A stretch of DNA of 64,000 bases from Muricea muricata (lineage: Eukaryota; Cnidaria; Anthozoa; Malacalcyonacea; Plexauridae): positions 38,687,059 through 38,751,058 of the forward strand of contig OY979718.1 in assembly GCA_963855995.1 (NCBI GenBank). Reading direction: 5' to 3'. The notes beneath the pieces were generated by a model that was given only the letters and a program-made list of their open reading frames with translations, made no database searches and was not told the DNA's origin. The position numbers were made by a program, and so were the translations under genes. Positions 27,727-40,251 of the stretch are shown here, in pieces. Within the stretch, counting starts at the first letter, position 1. Each line of letters starts with the position of its first letter.

Positions 27727-30233
27727 CCATGTGCATAGATATACAATTGATTTACGATCTGTGATGATTTAAAACTTCGTCTGACCAAATACTTGTATAG
27801 AGGGAGATATGAGTTATAATATAGAGTATTGAATAACATTTGTTTATGTGTAAACCTGAAGCGATAATTATATTAGCATAAAATTTTCTATAAAGTATAA
27901 AGTAATATGAAATTCCAAAATTGCCTGGTTGATGTTACATCTTGCAAAATTACAAACTACCATTTAACATATAGTACATATACATTCAAATCTACTTACA
28001 TGTTAGGCGTAATTTAAATGCTTGTTGCAAAACTTATGTCGGAACGTAAGAAGTAATTTATCTAGAATAAGGAAAGCATAGTAAACTTGTCAGCGAACAG
28101 AAAAAAGGAATCCATATCATAATCAATATGTCACATGGCTAGTCACGTGAGAGAAAATAGCGCCAAAATAAATTTATGTGTATACTGCGTAGGTAATTTA
28201 TATTAAGACATTTATCACGGTATCTATGTATTTAATCATATTGTTCATGTTTTGTAAGCTCCCTACATACCATACTTATTCACGCAAGATAACGAATAAA
28301 TTGGAAGTTATAAAGAATGAGAAGGTAGGAAAAATGGAAAGAAGACTGGCGGAATTTCTAGAGTAGAGCAGACTAAAATTGGGGGATAAAAGTTAAAAGA
28401 TGCTGAAGGTAGCAATAGAGCGATGAAAATAGTAATAGAATAACTTAAAATTCGTGGGAAGACAATAGTAGAAGCACGATCGAAATAGGTACATAATGGT
28501 AAGATGTTGAACGAAGCAACAGAAAGATGAAAAATTATAACAAAATCACAATAAGATTTCTGGAAAAGAGACTAGAACGGAATCTGAAGACGAAGACTGA
28601 AAAGATGGAAAGAAAGTTGCAGGATTGGAAAAAAGAAAATTGTGACGATGAAAAAGATGGAAAGATGATTTAAAGAATTGGAAATCATTGGGAAGCCTAC
28701 AGCAAAAGGACTGAAATTGCAAGATAAAAGCAAAAAGATGAGGAAAGTAGCAATAAGAAGATGAAAAATAGATGGAAAGTTGTGAGGGAAGACTAATGGA
28801 AACAACGTTAGAAACGAATCTAAAGAAGCAAGCTGAAAAGATGGAAAAAATTGAAGAAGATTTTACGGTTGTTAAAAAATCCAAAGTAGGAAGATGAAAG
28901 TAGGAATATACTAGAAATAACAAAAAGATGAATACATATTGAAAATTGCAAGAAGACCACTAGAAGGAAGTTTAGCAGTGTAAGTTAAAGAAACAAATTG
29001 AGAAGATGAGAAACATGAAGAGACTCGAATAAAAGAATTGGAAATCGTCGAGAAGACTACAGCGGATCCGGAAGGGCTTACATGGAAAGATAGAAGAAAG
29101 ACGATGAAGAAAGTTGCAATAAGAACACGAAAAATAGATTGAAAATTCTAAGAGACGACTACTGGGAACAAAGTTTAAACTGAATATAAAAGCAAGTTTA
29201 AAAGATGCACAGAAGGAAGTTGTTGAAAAGATTATGGTAGAAAGATGAAAGAAAAAACATAGAAAGAGAAAGATGAATGTAATTATATTGAAAATTATGA
29301 GAAATTAAGGAGATGAACAGATAGAAAGAGGAATAGAAGAATTAGAATAGAACTCACAAACGACGATAAAAGTGGAAACTGGCGAGAAATTAGCGAGAGG
29401 AAGATGAAATGTACAGTGCGAAATGGTATGGAAAAAACTATTGGAGACAAGCTCAGAACCGAATATAAAAAAATCTAAGAAGTTAGACAATATAAGAAGT
29501 CAAAGAACAAGAATTGGAAATTGTTGAGAAGACTATATATAGTAGGACTGAAATAAGTAACAACAGAGAGATAAATAGATAAAAAAAGGAAGAAAGAATA
29601 ATAGAAGATTAGAAATTGTGGAGAAGACTGGTAGAAGCAAGCCTGGAATAGGAAGATGGAACAGCACAATGCGAAAAGTTAAGCAACAGAAAGACGAAAA
29701 ATGTAAGTTGAAAATGATGAGAAGACTACTCAAAACAAGGTTGGAACAGAATATGAAGAAGCAGGCTCAGAATTTCAGATAATATAGAAAGACGAATACA
29801 AGATAATATATAGATATAGATATAGATGTAAATAGGAAAAGAGCTGGAACAGGTGGATAAAAGAAGTAAAATGTGGAAAGGTTGAAACAGAAAGACGAAA
29901 AATAGATTTAAAATTATGGGAAGACTACAGGAAACAAGGTTAGAAGCGAATGTGAAGAAGGAAGCTGAGAAGATAGGAAAACACGGAAAGAACAACACAA
30001 GAATTGGAAATTTCTGGGAAGACTGTAGTAGAAGCATGACTGGAAGACTAGAATAGGAAGAAAAAAGCAGCGAAATATGGAACGGTTGAAACAGAAAGAC
30101 GAAAAATATATTGAATATTGCAAGAACACTACTGGAGACAAGGTTAGAAGCGTGTGTGAAAAAGGAAACTGAGAGGAAAAGGAAGGATGGAAGGAAGAAC
30201 AGAAAGACTCGAAACAGAAACACGAAAAATAGA
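27727..30233 (+). repeat. HOR copy c12 (even member of the dimeric stretch)
   Basis: Length 2507 bp. It has the even-phase set TTGCAAGATAAAAG, TTCTAAGAGACG and GGTAGAAAGATG. The spacer reads TTGTTGCAAAAC near 28024, where most copies have TTGCCAAAC. The tail is A type. Confidence 0.95.
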
Positions 30234-32739
30234 CCATGTGCATAGATATACAATTGATTTACGATCTGTGATGATTTAAAACTTCGTCTGACCAAATACT
30301 TGTATAGAGGGAGATATGAGTTATAATATAGAGTATTGAATAACATTTGTTTATGTGTAAACCTGAAGCGATAATTATATTAGCATAAAATTTTCTATAA
30401 AGTATAAAGTAATATGAAATTCCAAAATTGCCTGGTTGATGTTACATCTTGCAAAATTACAAACTACCATTTAACATATAGTACATATACATTCAAATCT
30501 ACTTACATGTTAGGCGTAATTTAAATGCTTCTTGCCAAACTTATGTCGGAACGTAAGAAGTAATTTATCTAGAATAAGGAAAGCATAGTAAACTTGTCAG
30601 CGAACAGAAAAAAGAATCCATATCATAATCAATATGTCACATGGCTAGTCACGTGAGAGAAAATAGCGCCAAAATAAATTTATGTGTATACTGCGTAGGT
30701 AATTTATATTAAGACATTTATCACGGTATCTATGTATTTAATCATATTGTTCATGTTTTGTAAGCTCCCTACATACCATACTTATTCACGCAAGATAACG
30801 AATAAATTGGAAGTTATAAAGAATGAGAAGGTAGGAAAAATGGAAAGAAGACTGGCGGAATTTCTAGAGTAGAGCAGACTAAAATTGGGGTATAAAAGTT
30901 AAAAGATGCTGAAGGTAGCAATAGAGCGATGAAAATAGTAATAGAATAACTTAAAATTCGTGGGAAGACAATAGTAGAAGCACGATCGAAATAGGTACAT
31001 AATGGTAAGATGTTGAACGAAGCAACAGAAAGATGAAAAATTATAACAAAATCACAATAAGATTTCTGGAAAAGAGACTAGAACGGAATCTGAAGACGAA
31101 GACTGAAAAGATGGAAAGAAAGTTGCAGGATTGGAAAAAAGAAAATTGTGACGATGAAAAAGATGGAAAGATGATTTAAAGAATTGGAAATCATTGGGAA
31201 GCCTACAGCAAAAGGACTGAAATTGCAGGATAAAAGCAAAAAGATGAGGAAAGTAGCAATAAGAAGATGAAAAATAGATGGAAAGTTGTGAGGGAAGACT
31301 AATGGAAACAACGTTAGAAACGAATCTAAAGAAGCAAGCTGAAAAGATGGAAAAAATTGAAGAAGATTTTACGGTTGTTAAAAAATCCAAAGTAGGAAGA
31401 TGAAAGTAGGAATATACTAGAAATAACAAAAAGATGAATACATATTGAAAATTGCAAGAAGACCACTAGAAGGAAGTTTAGCAGTGTAAGTTAAAGAAAC
31501 AAATTGAGAAGATGAGAAACATGAAGAGACTCGAATAAAAGAATTGGAAATCGTCGAGAAGACTACAGCGGATCCGGAAGGGCTTACATGGAAAGATAGA
31601 AGAAAGACGATGAAGAAAGTTGCAATAAGAACACGAAAAATAGATTGAAAATTCTGAGAGACGACTACTGGGAACAAAGTTTAAACTGAATATAAAAGCA
31701 AGTTTAAAAGATGCACAGAAGGAAGTTGTTGAAAAGATTATGGTAGAGAGATGAAAGAAAAAACATAGAAAGAGAAAGATGAATGTAATTATATTGAAAA
31801 TTATGAGAAATTAAGGAGATGAACAGATAGAAAGAGGAATAGAAGAATTAGAATAGAACTCACAAACGACGATAAAAGTGGAAACTGGCGAGAAATTAGC
31901 GAGAGGAAGATGAAATGTACAGTGCGAAATGGTATGGAAAAAACTATTGGAGACAAGCTCAGAACCGAATATAAAAAAATCTAAGAAGTTAGACAATATA
32001 AGAAGTCAAAGAACAAGAATTGGAAATTGTTGAGAAGACTATATATAGTAGGACTGAAATAAGTAACAACAGAGAGATAAATAGATAAAAAAAGGAAGAA
32101 AGAATAATAGAAGATTAGAAATTGTGGAGAAGACTGGTAGAAGCAAGCCTGGAATAGGAAGATGGAACAGCACAATGCGAAAAGTTAAGCAACAGAAAGA
32201 CGAAAAATGTAAGTTGAAAATGATGAGAAGACTACTCAAAACAAGGTTGGAACAGAATATGAAGAAGCAGGCTCAGAATTTCAGATAATATAGAAAGACG
32301 AATACAAGATAATATATAGATATAGATATAGATGTAAATAGGAAAAGAGCTGGAACAGGTGGATAAAAGAAGTAAAATGTGGAAAGGTTGAAACAGAAAG
32401 ACGAAAAATAGATTTAAAATTATGGGAAGACTACAGGAAACAAGGTTAGAAGCGAATGTGAAGAAGGAAGCTGAGAAGATAGGAAAACACGGAAAGAACA
32501 ACACAAGAATTGGAAATTTCTGGGAAGACTGTAGTAGAAGCATGACTGGAAGACTAGAATAGGAAGAAAAAAGCAGCGAAATATGGAACGGTTGAAACAG
32601 AAAGACGAAAAATATATTGAATATTGCAAGAACACTACTGGAGACAAGGTTAGAAGCGTGTGTGAAAAAGGAAACTGAGAAGAAAAGGAAGGATGGAAGG
32701 AAGAACAGAAAGACTCGAAACAGAAACACGAAAAATAGA
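30234..32739 (+). repeat. HOR copy c13 (odd member of the dimeric stretch)
   Basis: Length 2506 bp, one G shorter in the spacer A-run near 30610, a deletion shared only with c15. It has the odd-phase set and GGGGTATAAAAG near 30890, and GAGAAGAAAAGG as in c11. Confidence 0.95.
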
Positions 32740-35246
32740 CCATGTGCATAGATATACAATTGATTTACGATCTGTGATGATTTAAAACTTCGTCTGACCA
32801 AATACTTGTATAGAGGGAGATATGAGTTATAATATAGAGTATTGAATAACATTTGTTTATGTGTAAACCTGAAGCGATAATTATATTAGCATAAAATTTT
32901 CTATAAAGTATAAAGTAATATGAAATTCCAAAATTGCCTGGTTGATGTTACATCTTGCAAAATTACAAACTACCATTTAACATATAGTACATATACATTC
33001 AAATCTACTTACATGTTAGGCGTAATTTAAATGCTTGTTGCGAAACTTATGTCGGAACGTAAGAAGTAATTTATCTAGAATAAGGAAAGCATAGTAAACT
33101 TGTCAGCGAACAGAAAAAAGGAATCCATATCATAATCAATATGTCACATGGCTAGTCACGTGAGAGAAAATAGCGCCAAAATAAATTTATGTGTATACTG
33201 CGTAGGTAATTTATATTAAGACATTTATCACGGTATCTATGTATTTAATCATATTGTTCATGTTTTGTAAGCTCCCTACATACCATACTTATTCACGCAA
33301 GATAACGAATAAATTGGAAGTTATAAAGAATGAGAAGGTAGGAAAAATGGAAAGAAGACTGGCGGAATTTCTAGAGTAGAGCAGACTAAAATTGGGGGAT
33401 AAAAGTTAAAAGATGCTGAAGGTAGCAATAGAGCGATGAAAATAGTAATAGAATAACTTAAAATTCGTGGGAAGACAATAGTAGAAGCACGATCGAAATA
33501 GGTACATAATGGTAAGATGTTGAACGAAGCAACAGAAAGATGAAAAATTATAACAAAATCACAATAAGATTTCTGGAAAAGAGACTAGAACGGAATCTGA
33601 AGACGAAGACTGAAAAGATGGAAAGAAAGTTGCAGGATTGGAAAAAAGAAAATTGTGACGATGAAAAAGATGGAAAGATGATTTAAAGAATTGGAAATCA
33701 TTGGGAAGCCTACAGCAAAAGGACTGAAATTGCAAGATAAAAGCAAAAAGATGAGGAAAGTAGCAATAAGAAGATGAAAAATAGATGGAAAGTTGTGAGG
33801 GAAGACTAATGGAAACAACGTTAGAAACGAATCTAAAGAAGCAAGCTGAAAAGATGGAAAAAATTGAAGAAGATTTTACGGTTGTTAAAAAATCCAAAGT
33901 AGGAAGATGAAAGTAGGAATATACTAGAAATAACAAAAAGATGAATACATATTGAAAATTGCAAGAAGACCACTAGAAGGAAGTTTAGCAGTGTAAGTTA
34001 AAGAAACAAATTGAGAAGATGAGAAACATGAAGAGACTCGAATAAAAGAATTGGAAATCGTCGAGAAGACTACAGCGGATCCGGAAGGGCTTACATGGAA
34101 AGATAGAAGAAAGACGATGAAGAAAGTTGCAATAAGAACACGAAAAATAGATTGAAAATTCTAAGAGACGACTACTGGGAACAAAGTTTAAACTGAATAT
34201 AAAAGCAAGTTTAAAAGATGCACAGAAGGAAGTTGTTGGAAAGATTATGGTAGAAAGATGAAAGAAAAAACATAGAAAGAGAAAGATGAATGTAATTATA
34301 TTGAAAATTATGAGAAATTAAGGAGATGAACAGATAGAAAGAGGAATAGAAGAATTAGAATAGAACTCACAAACGACGATAAAAGTGGAAACTGGCGAGA
34401 AATTAGCGAGAGGAAGATGAAATGTACAGTGCGAAATGGTATGGAAAAAACTATTGGAGACAAGCTCAGAACCGAATATAAAAAAATCTAAGAAGTTAGA
34501 CAATATAAGAAGTCAAAGAACAAGAATTGGAAATTGTTGAGAAGACTATATATAGTAGGACTGAAATAAGTAACAACAGAGAGATAAATAGATAAAAAAA
34601 GGAAGAAAGAATAATAGAAGATTAGAAATTGTGGAGAAGACTGGTAGAAGCAAGCCTGGAATAGGAAGATGGAACAGCACAATGCGAAAAGTTAAGCAAC
34701 AGAAAGACGAAAAATGTAAGTTGAAAATGATGAGAAGACTACTCAAAACAAGGTTGGAACAGAATATGAAGAAGCAGGCTCAGAATTTCAGATAATATAG
34801 AAAGACGAATACAAGATAATATATAGATATAGATATAGATGTAAATAGGAAAAGAGCTGGAACAGGTGGATAAAAGAAGTAAAATGTGGAAAGGTTGAAA
34901 CAGAAAGACGAAAAATAGATTTAAAATTATGGGAAGACTACAGGAAACAAGGTTAGAAGCGAATGTGAAGAAGGAAGCTGAGAAGATAGGAAAACACGGA
35001 AAGAACAACACAAGAATTGGAAATTTCTGGGAAGACTGTAGTAGAAGCATGACTGGAAGACTAGAATAGGAAGAAAAAAGCAGCGAAATATGGAACGGTT
35101 GAAACAGAAAGACGAGAAATATATTGAATATTGCAAGAACACTACTGGAGACAAGGTTAGAAGCGTGTGTGAAAAAGGAAACTGAGAGGAAAAGGAAGGA
35201 TGGAAGGAAGAACAGAAAGACTCGAAACAGAAACACGAAAAATAGA
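32740..35246 (+). repeat. HOR copy c14 (even member of the dimeric stretch)
   Basis: Length 2507 bp. It has the even-phase set, with TTGTTGCGAAAC in the spacer near 33036. Private changes are GTTGGAAAGATT near 34237 and AGACGAGAAAT near 35109. The tail is A type. Confidence 0.95.
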
Positions 35247-37746
35247 CCATGTGCATAGATATACAATTGATTTACGATCTGTGATGATTTAAAACTTCGT
35301 CTGACCAAATACTTGTATAGAGGGAGATATGAGTTATAATATAGAGTATTGAATAACATTTGTTTATGTGTAAACCTGAAGCGATAATTATATTAGCATA
35401 AAATTTTCTATAAAGTATAAAGTAATATGAAATTCCAAAATTGCCTGGTTGATGTTACATCTTGCAAAATTACAAACTACCATTTAACATATAGTACATA
35501 TACATTCAAATCTACTTACATGTTAGGCGTAATTTAAATGCTTCTTGCCAAACTTATGTCGGAACGTAAGAAGTAATTTATCTAGAATAAGGAAAGCATA
35601 GTAAACTTGTCAGCGAACAGAAAAAAGAATCCATATCATAATCAATATGTCACATGGCTAGTCACGTGAGAGAAAATAGCGCCAAAATAAATTTATGTGT
35701 ATACTGCGTAGGTAATTTATATTAAGACGTTTATCACGGTATCTATGTATTTAATCATATTGTTCATGTTTTGTAAGCTCCCTACATACCATACTTATTC
35801 ACGCAAGATAACGAATAAATTGGAAGTTATAAAGAATGAGAAGGTAGGAAAAATGGAAAGAAGACTGGCGGAATTTCTAGAGTAGAGCAGACTAAAATTG
35901 GGGTATAAAAGTTAAAAGATGCTGAAGGTAGCAATAGAGCGATGAAAATAGTAATAGAATAACTTAAAATTCGTGGGAAGACAATAGTAGAAGCACGATC
36001 GAAATAGGTACATAATGGTAAGATGTTGAACGAAGCAACAGAAAGATGAAAAATTATAACAAAATCACAATAAGATTTCTGGAAAAGAGACTAGAACGGA
36101 ATCTGAAGACGAAGACTGAAAAGATGGAAAGAAAGTTGCAGGATTGGAAAAAAGAAAATTGTGACGATGAAAAAGATGGAAAGATGATTTAAAGAATTGG
36201 AAATCATTGGGAAGCCTACAGCAAAAGGACTGAAATTGCAGGATAAAAGCAAAAAGATGAGGAAAGTAGCAATAAGAAGATGAAAAATAGATGGAAAGTT
36301 GTGAGGGAAGACTAATGGAAACAACGTTAGAAACGAATCTAAAGAAGCAAGCTGAAAAGATGGAAAAAATTGAAGAAGATTTTACGGTTGTTAAAAAATC
36401 CAAAGTAGGAAGATGAAAGTAGGAATATACTAGAAATAACAAAAAGATGAATACATATTGAAAATTGCAAGAAGACCACTAGAAGGAAGTTTAGCAGTGT
36501 AAGTTAAAGAAACAAATTGAGAAGATGAGAAACATGAAGAGACTCGAATAAAAGAATTGGAAATCGTCGAGAAGACTACAGCGGATCCGGAAGGGCTTAC
36601 ATGGAAAAATAGAAGAAAGACGATGAAGAAAGTTGCAATAAGAACACGAAAAATAGATTGAAAATTCTGAGAGACGACTACTGGGAACAAAGTTTAAACT
36701 GAATATAAAAGCAAGTTTAAAAGATGCACAGAAGGAAGTTGTTGAAAAGATTATGGTAGAGAGATGAAAGAAAAAACATAGAAAGAGAAAGATGAATGTA
36801 ATTATATTGAAAATTATGAGAAATTAAGGAGATGAACAGATAGAAAGAGGAATAGAAGAATTAGAATAGAACTCACAAACGACGATAAAAGTGGAAACTG
36901 GCGAGAAATTAGCGAGAGGAAGATGAAATGTACAGTGCGAAATGGTATGGAAAAAACTATTGGAGACAAGCTCAGAACCGAATATAAAAAAATCTAAGAA
37001 GTTAGACAATATAAGAAGTCAAAGAACAAGAATTGGAAATTGTTGAGAAGACTATATATAGTAGGACTGAAATAAGTAACAACAGAGAGATAAATAGATA
37101 AAAAAAGGAAGAAAGAATAATAGAAGATTAGAAATTGTGGAGAAGACTGGTAGAAGCAAGCCTGGAATAGGAAGATGGAACAGCACAATGCGAAAAGTTA
37201 AGCAACAGAAAGACGAAAAATGTAAGTTGAAAATGATGAGAAGACTACTCAAAACAAGGTTGGAACAGAATATGAAGAAGCAGGCTCAGAATTTCAGATA
37301 ATATAGAAAGACGAATACAAGATAATATATAGATATAGATGTAAATAGGAAAAGAGCTGGAACAGGTGGATAAAAGAAGTAAAATGTGGAAAGGTTGAAA
37401 CAGAAAGACGAAAAATAGATTTAAAATTATGGGAAGACTACAGGAAACAAGGTTAGAAGCGAATGTGAAGAAGGAAGCTGAGAAGATAGGAAAACACGGA
37501 AAGAACAACACAAGAATTGGAAATTTCTGGGAAGACTGTAGTAGAAGCATGACTGGAAGACTAGAATAGGAAGAAAAAAGCAGCGAAATATGGAACGGTT
37601 GAAACAGAAAGACGAAAAATATATTGAATATTGCAAGAACACTACTGGAGACAAGGTTAGAAGCGTGTGTGAAAAAGGAAACTGAGAGGAAAAGGAAGGA
37701 TGGAAGGAAGAACAGAAAGACTCGAAACAGAAACACGAAAAATAGA
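35247..37746 (+). repeat. HOR copy c15 (odd member, microsatellite contraction)
   Basis: Length 2500 bp. It shares the 1-bp spacer deletion and GGGGTATAAAAG with c13. It has ACATGGAAAAATAG near 36598, otherwise typical of the right block c18-c24. It is missing one GATATA hexamer near 37330. The tail is A type. Confidence 0.95.
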
Positions 37747-40251
37747 CCATGTGCATAGATATACAATTGATTTACGATCTGTGATGATTTAAAACTTCGT
37801 CTGACCAAATACTTGTATAGAGGGAGATATGAGTTATAATATAGAGTATTGAATAACATTTGTTTATGTGTAAACCTGAAGCGATAATTATATTAGCATA
37901 AAATTTTCTATAAAGTATAAAGTAATATGAAATTCCAAAATTGCCTGGTTGATGTTACATCTTGCAAAATTACAAACTACCATTTAACATATAGTACATA
38001 TACATTCAAATCTACTTACATGTTAGGCGTAATTTAAATGCTTCTTGCCAAACTTATGTCGGAACGTAAGAAGTAATTTATCTAGAATAAGGAAAGCATA
38101 GTAAACTTGTCAGCGAACAGAAAAAGGAATCCATATCATAATCAATATGTCACATGGCTAGTCACGTGAGAGAAAATAGCGCCAAAATAAATTTATGTGT
38201 ATACTGCGTAGGTAATTTATATTAAGACATTTATCACGGTATCTATGTATTTAATCATATTGTTCATGTTTTGTAAGCTCCCTACATACCATACTTATTC
38301 ACGCAAGATAACGAATAAATTGGAAGTTATAAAGAATGAGAAGGTAGGAAAAATGGAAAGAAGACTGGCGGAATTTCTAGAGTAGAGCAGACTAAAATTG
38401 GGGGATAAAAGTTAAAAGATGCTGAAGGTAGCAATAGAGCGATGAAAATAGTAATAGAATAACTTAAAATTCGTGGGAAGACAATAGTAGAAGCACGATC
38501 GAAATAGGTACATAATGGTAAGATGTTGAACGAAGCAACAGAAAGATGAAAAATTATAACAAAATCACAATAAGATTTCTGGAAAAGAGACTAGAACGGA
38601 ATCTGAAGACGAAGACTGAAAAGATGGAAAGAAAGTTGCAGGATTGGAAAAAAGAAAATTGTGACGATGAAAAAGATGGAAAGATGATTTAAAGAATTGG
38701 AAATCATTGGGAAGCCTACAGCAAAAGGACTGAAATTGCAAGATAAAAGCAAAAAGATGAGGAAAGTAGCAATAAGAAGATGAAAAATAGATGGAAAGTT
38801 GTGAGGGAAGACTAATGGAAACAACGTTAGAAACGAATCTAAAGAAGCAAGCTGAAAAGATGGAAAAAATTGAAGAAGATTTTACGGTTGTTAAAAAATC
38901 CAAAGTAGGAAGATGAAAGTAGGAATATACTAGAAATAACAAAAAGATGAATACATATTGAAAATTGCAAGAAGACCACTAGAAGGAAGTTTAGCAGTGT
39001 AAGTTAAAGAAACAAATTGAGAAGATGAGAAACATGAAGAGACTCGAATAAAAGAATTGGAAATCGTCGAGAAGACTACAGCGGATCCGGAAGGGCTTAC
39101 ATGGAAAGATAGAAGAAAGACGATGAAGAAAGTTGCAATAAGAACACGAAAAATAGATTGAAAATTCTAAGAGACGACTACTGGGAACAAAGTTTAAACT
39201 GAATATAAAAGCAAGTTTAAAAGATGCACAGAAGGAAGTTGTTGAAAAGATTATGGTAGAAAGATGAAAGAAAAAACATAGAAAGAGAAAGATGAATGTA
39301 ATTATATTGAAAATTATGAGAAATTAAGGAGATGAACAGATAGAAAGAGGAATAGAAGAATTAGAATAGAACTCACAAACGACGATAAAAGTGGAAACTG
39401 GCGAGAAATTAGCGAGAGGAAGATGAAATGTACAGTGCGAAATGGTATGGAAAAAACTATTGGAGACAAGCTCAGAACCGAATATAAAAAAATCTAAGAA
39501 GTTAGACAATATAAGAAGTCAAAGAACAAGAATTGGAAATTGTTGAGAAGACTATATATAGTAGGACTGAAATAAGTAACAACAGAGAGATAAATAGATA
39601 AAAAAAGGAAGAAAGAATAATAGAAGATTAGAAATTGTGGAGAAGACTGGTAGAAGCAAGCCTGGAATAGGAAGATGGAACAGCACAATGCGAAAAGTTA
39701 AGCAACAGAAAGACGAAAAATGTAAGTTGAAAATGATGAGAAGACTACTCAAAACAAGGTTGGAACAGAATATGAAGAAGCAGGCTCAGAATTTCAGATA
39801 ATATAGAAAGACGAATACAAGATAATATATAGATATAGATATAGATGTAAATAGGAAAAGAGCTGGAACAGGTGGATAAAAGAAGTAAAATGTGGAAAGG
39901 TTGAAACAGAAAGACGAAAAATAGATTTAAAATTATGGGAAGACTACAGGAAACAAGGTTTGAAGCGAATGTGAAGAAGGAAGCTGAGAAGATAGGAAAA
40001 CACGGAAAGAACAACACAAGAATTGGAAATTGCTGGGAAGACTGTAGTAGAAGCAAGACTGGAAGACTAGAATAGGAAAAAAAAGCAGCGAAATATGGAA
40101 TGGTTGTTACAGAAAGACGAAAAATATATTGAATATTGCAAGAACACTACTGGAGACAAGGTTAGAAGCGTGTGTGAAAAAGGAAACTGAGAAGAAAAGG
40201 AAGGATGGAAGGAAGAACAGAAAGACTCGAAACAGAAACACGAAAAATAGA
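37747..40251 (+). repeat. HOR copy c16 (even member, A body with B tail)
   Basis: Length 2505 bp, with single-base A-run contractions near 38122 and 40076. The body is even-phase and A type as far as GTTAAGCAAC near 39697. By GGTTTGAAGCG near 39957 it has switched to B type. It is the first copy of the continuous B-tail block that runs to the array end. Confidence 0.95.
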
